Shown one piece after another: positions 4,963 to 6,300 of a stretch of 6,300 nt of DNA. The stretch covers positions 1 through 6,300 of the forward strand of contig DCDF01000127.1 in assembly GCA_002316295.1 (NCBI GenBank), given 5' to 3'. The stretch's first letter is position 1, and every line of letters begins with the position of its first letter. The position numbers and the translations under genes are program-made. The notes beneath the pieces are model-generated. The model had not been told where the DNA came from. It worked only from the letters and a program-made list of their open reading frames with translations, and did no database searches. This DNA is from Syntrophaceae bacterium UBA1062. Its GTDB lineage: Bacteria > Desulfobacterota > Desulfomonilia > UBA1062.

Positions 4963-6300
4963 CTATTCGCTGTCTTTTGTTTCGATCCCGTAGTTCCGGA
5001 TCTTTGTTCTGAGGGTTTTGCGGTCGATTCCGAGAAACCTGGCGGTCTTGTTGATCTGGTAGTTGAAGTGGCGCAAGGCCTTCTCGATGTGATCCTTTTC
5101 CACCTCCACCAGGGTCATTTTTCCCGAGAACGGGTCCACCACCGGCGCCTTCGCTCTGGTGTCCTGGCCGTAGTAGAGGATGTCGGAGAGGGTTACCTCT
5201 TCATGTTCACAGAGCACGCAGAGCCGTTCGATGGTATTCTTCAGCTCGCGGATGTTCCCGGGCCAGCTGTACGAGGTCAGCGACTTCACCACCTCGGGCG
5301 AGAGACACTGCGCCCGGCTGTTGTGCCGCACCCTGAACACGTCGAAGTAGTGATGGGCGATGGGGGCGATATCCGATCTGTGCTCCCGCAGGGGCCTGAT
5401 ATGGATGGGGACCACGGAGATCCGATAGAACAGATCTTCACGGAAAGCGCCGTTAAGCACCTCTTCCCGAAGGTCCTTATTGGTGGCGGTGATGAGCCGG
5501 ACATCGACTTTTTCCGGCGTCGAGCTGCCGACACGGGGCACTTCCTGCTCCTGAATCGCGCGCAGGAGCTTGGCCTGGACATCGAGACTGATGTTGGATA
5601 TCTCGTCGAGAAATAGTGTACCCTTGTCCGCTATCTGAAACCTTCCGTCACGGCTCTCGGTCGCCCCGCTGAACGCCCCCTTGAGGTGGCCGAAGAGCTC
5701 CGACTCCATGAGCGTGTGCACCAGAGACGAGCAGTCGACCGGGACGAAAGGTTTGTCCGCCCGTGAGCTCAGGCTGTGGATGGTGCGGGCTACGAGCTCC
5801 TTTCCCGTTCCGCTTTCTCCGGTGATGAGCACGGTGCTGTCCGTTTTCGCCACACGTTTGATCGTATCCTTGAGCTCTTGAACATAATCGCTCACGCCGA
5901 TAATCATCGAGAGGACGTCGCCCCTGGGCCTCTCCTCTGCTCCTTCTGACAGGCATTCCTGAACCGCTGATTTGAGCTCGGAGGCGTTGAACGGCTTCGT
6001 AATGAAGTTCTGGGCTCCCAGTCTCATGGCCTCCACGGCGAGCTGTATGGTCCCGAACCCGGTGATGACGATGATCTTGGAGGATACAGGGTGCTCTTTC
6101 TTGAGTATCCTCAGGATCTCGAGCCCTTCGATCTTGGGCATGCGTATGTCGAGGAGGATCACGGCAAACATGCCGGTCTTGGCCAGCTCGAGGCCGGATG
6201 CCCCGTCCGCCGAGCACACCACCTCGTACCCCTGGCGGGAGAGAATCTGCTGACATCCGTCCCGTATGGATTCTTCATCGTCGATGATGAGAATGCGAAT
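4963..6300 (-). CDS. NtrC-family sigma54-dependent response regulator (5' end outside the window)
   Basis: The frame is open to the right edge; the visible 445 residues begin inside the receiver domain at IRILIIDDEESI, so only a few N-terminal residues are missing. The GTG at 6222 is an internal valine, not the start. Numbering from the edge, the receiver has Asp7, Asp8, acceptor Asp51, Thr80 and Lys102. The AAA+ domain has Walker A GESGTGKE (161-168), the sigma54-contact loop as GAFSGA (208-213, consensus GAFTGA), Walker B GTLFLDE (227-233), arginine-finger region FREDLFYR (286-293) and sensor II WPGNIREL (346-353). A Fis-type helix-turn-helix (about 409-439, NKTARFLGIDRKTL) ends it. It should bind DNA upstream of sigma54 promoters and use ATP hydrolysis to open them once phosphorylated. 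The sigma54 promoter in the gap downstream is its likely target. Its kinase is not in view unless it is the hybrid at 3268-4377. Confidence 0.95.
   Translation of the reverse strand: MRILIIDDEESIRDGCQQILSRQGYEVVCSADGASGLELAKTGMFAVILLDIRMPKIEGLEILRILKKEHPVSSKIIVITGFGTIQLAVEAMRLGAQNFITKPFNASELKSAVQECLSEGAEERPRGDVLSMIIGVSDYVQELKDTIKRVAKTDSTVLITGESGTGKELVARTIHSLSSRADKPFVPVDCSSLVHTLMESELFGHLKGAFSGATESRDGRFQIADKGTLFLDEISNISLDVQAKLLRAIQEQEVPRVGSSTPEKVDVRLITATNKDLREEVLNGAFREDLFYRISVVPIHIRPLREHRSDIAPIAHHYFDVFRVRHNSRAQCLSPEVVKSLTSYSWPGNIRELKNTIERLCVLCEHEEVTLSDILYYGQDTRAKAPVVDPFSGKMTLVEVEKDHIEKALRHFNYQINKTARFLGIDRKTLRTKIRNYGIETKDSE

Noticed and set aside
4921..5616. 231-residue plus-strand frame opposite the sigma54 activator
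   Set aside because: The antisense strand of a gene with every expected AAA+ and Fis motif; no domain of its own.

Overview
The window looks like chromosome from a moderately GC-rich Gram-negative bacterium. I infer a Desulfobacterota ('deltaproteobacterial') or similar lineage. The reasons are a CdaA/YbbR protein of Gram-negative type, an NtrC-family activator with a sigma54 promoter, and several stand-alone receiver proteins. This is inference from gene content, since no rRNA or tRNA lies in the window. There are seven genes and no sign of mobile DNA, CRISPR or RNA genes.

Left part, plus strand (238-1704): one long gene encodes a membrane diadenylate cyclase (CdaA/DacA type) fused in frame to an extracytoplasmic YbbR (CdaR-like) region. 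It would make c-di-AMP and carry its own periplasmic regulator. The glmM or folP neighbours often seen with cdaA are not visible. A gene-free stretch follows, with a 47-base imperfect palindrome at 1772-1818.

Middle: two minus-strand genes run leftward. One (1903-2160) is a stand-alone EF-Tu domain 2-like beta-barrel protein with its own good sigma70-type promoter. The other (2306-2860) is a Nudix hydrolase of the ADP-ribose pyrophosphatase type, probably starting at GTG and ending in a short terminator-like hairpin. Divergent from the Nudix gene is a small plus-strand zinc-ribbon-like protein with two CxxC knuckles (3036-3260). It ends only 7 bases from the end of the facing kinase gene.

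Right part, minus strand: a phosphorelay cluster. An NtrC-family sigma54 activator (4963 to beyond 6300, N-terminus cut by the window edge) is followed by a 192-base gap. The gap holds a textbook -24/-12 sigma54 promoter and a full match to the IHF consensus. Next come a single-domain response regulator (4381-4770) and, 3 bases further on, a soluble receiver-histidine kinase hybrid (3268-4377). The simplest model is that a kinase outside the window phosphorylates the activator and perhaps the other receivers. The activator, with IHF bending, would then fire the sigma54 promoter and make the single-domain regulator and the hybrid kinase. The receiver domains of the activator and the hybrid kinase are very alike, which suggests a shared origin or shared partner.

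The most notable items are the fused c-di-AMP synthase/regulator with an RHT in place of the usual RHR motif, the sigma54/IHF control region, and the GAFSGA variant of the activator's sigma54-contact loop.
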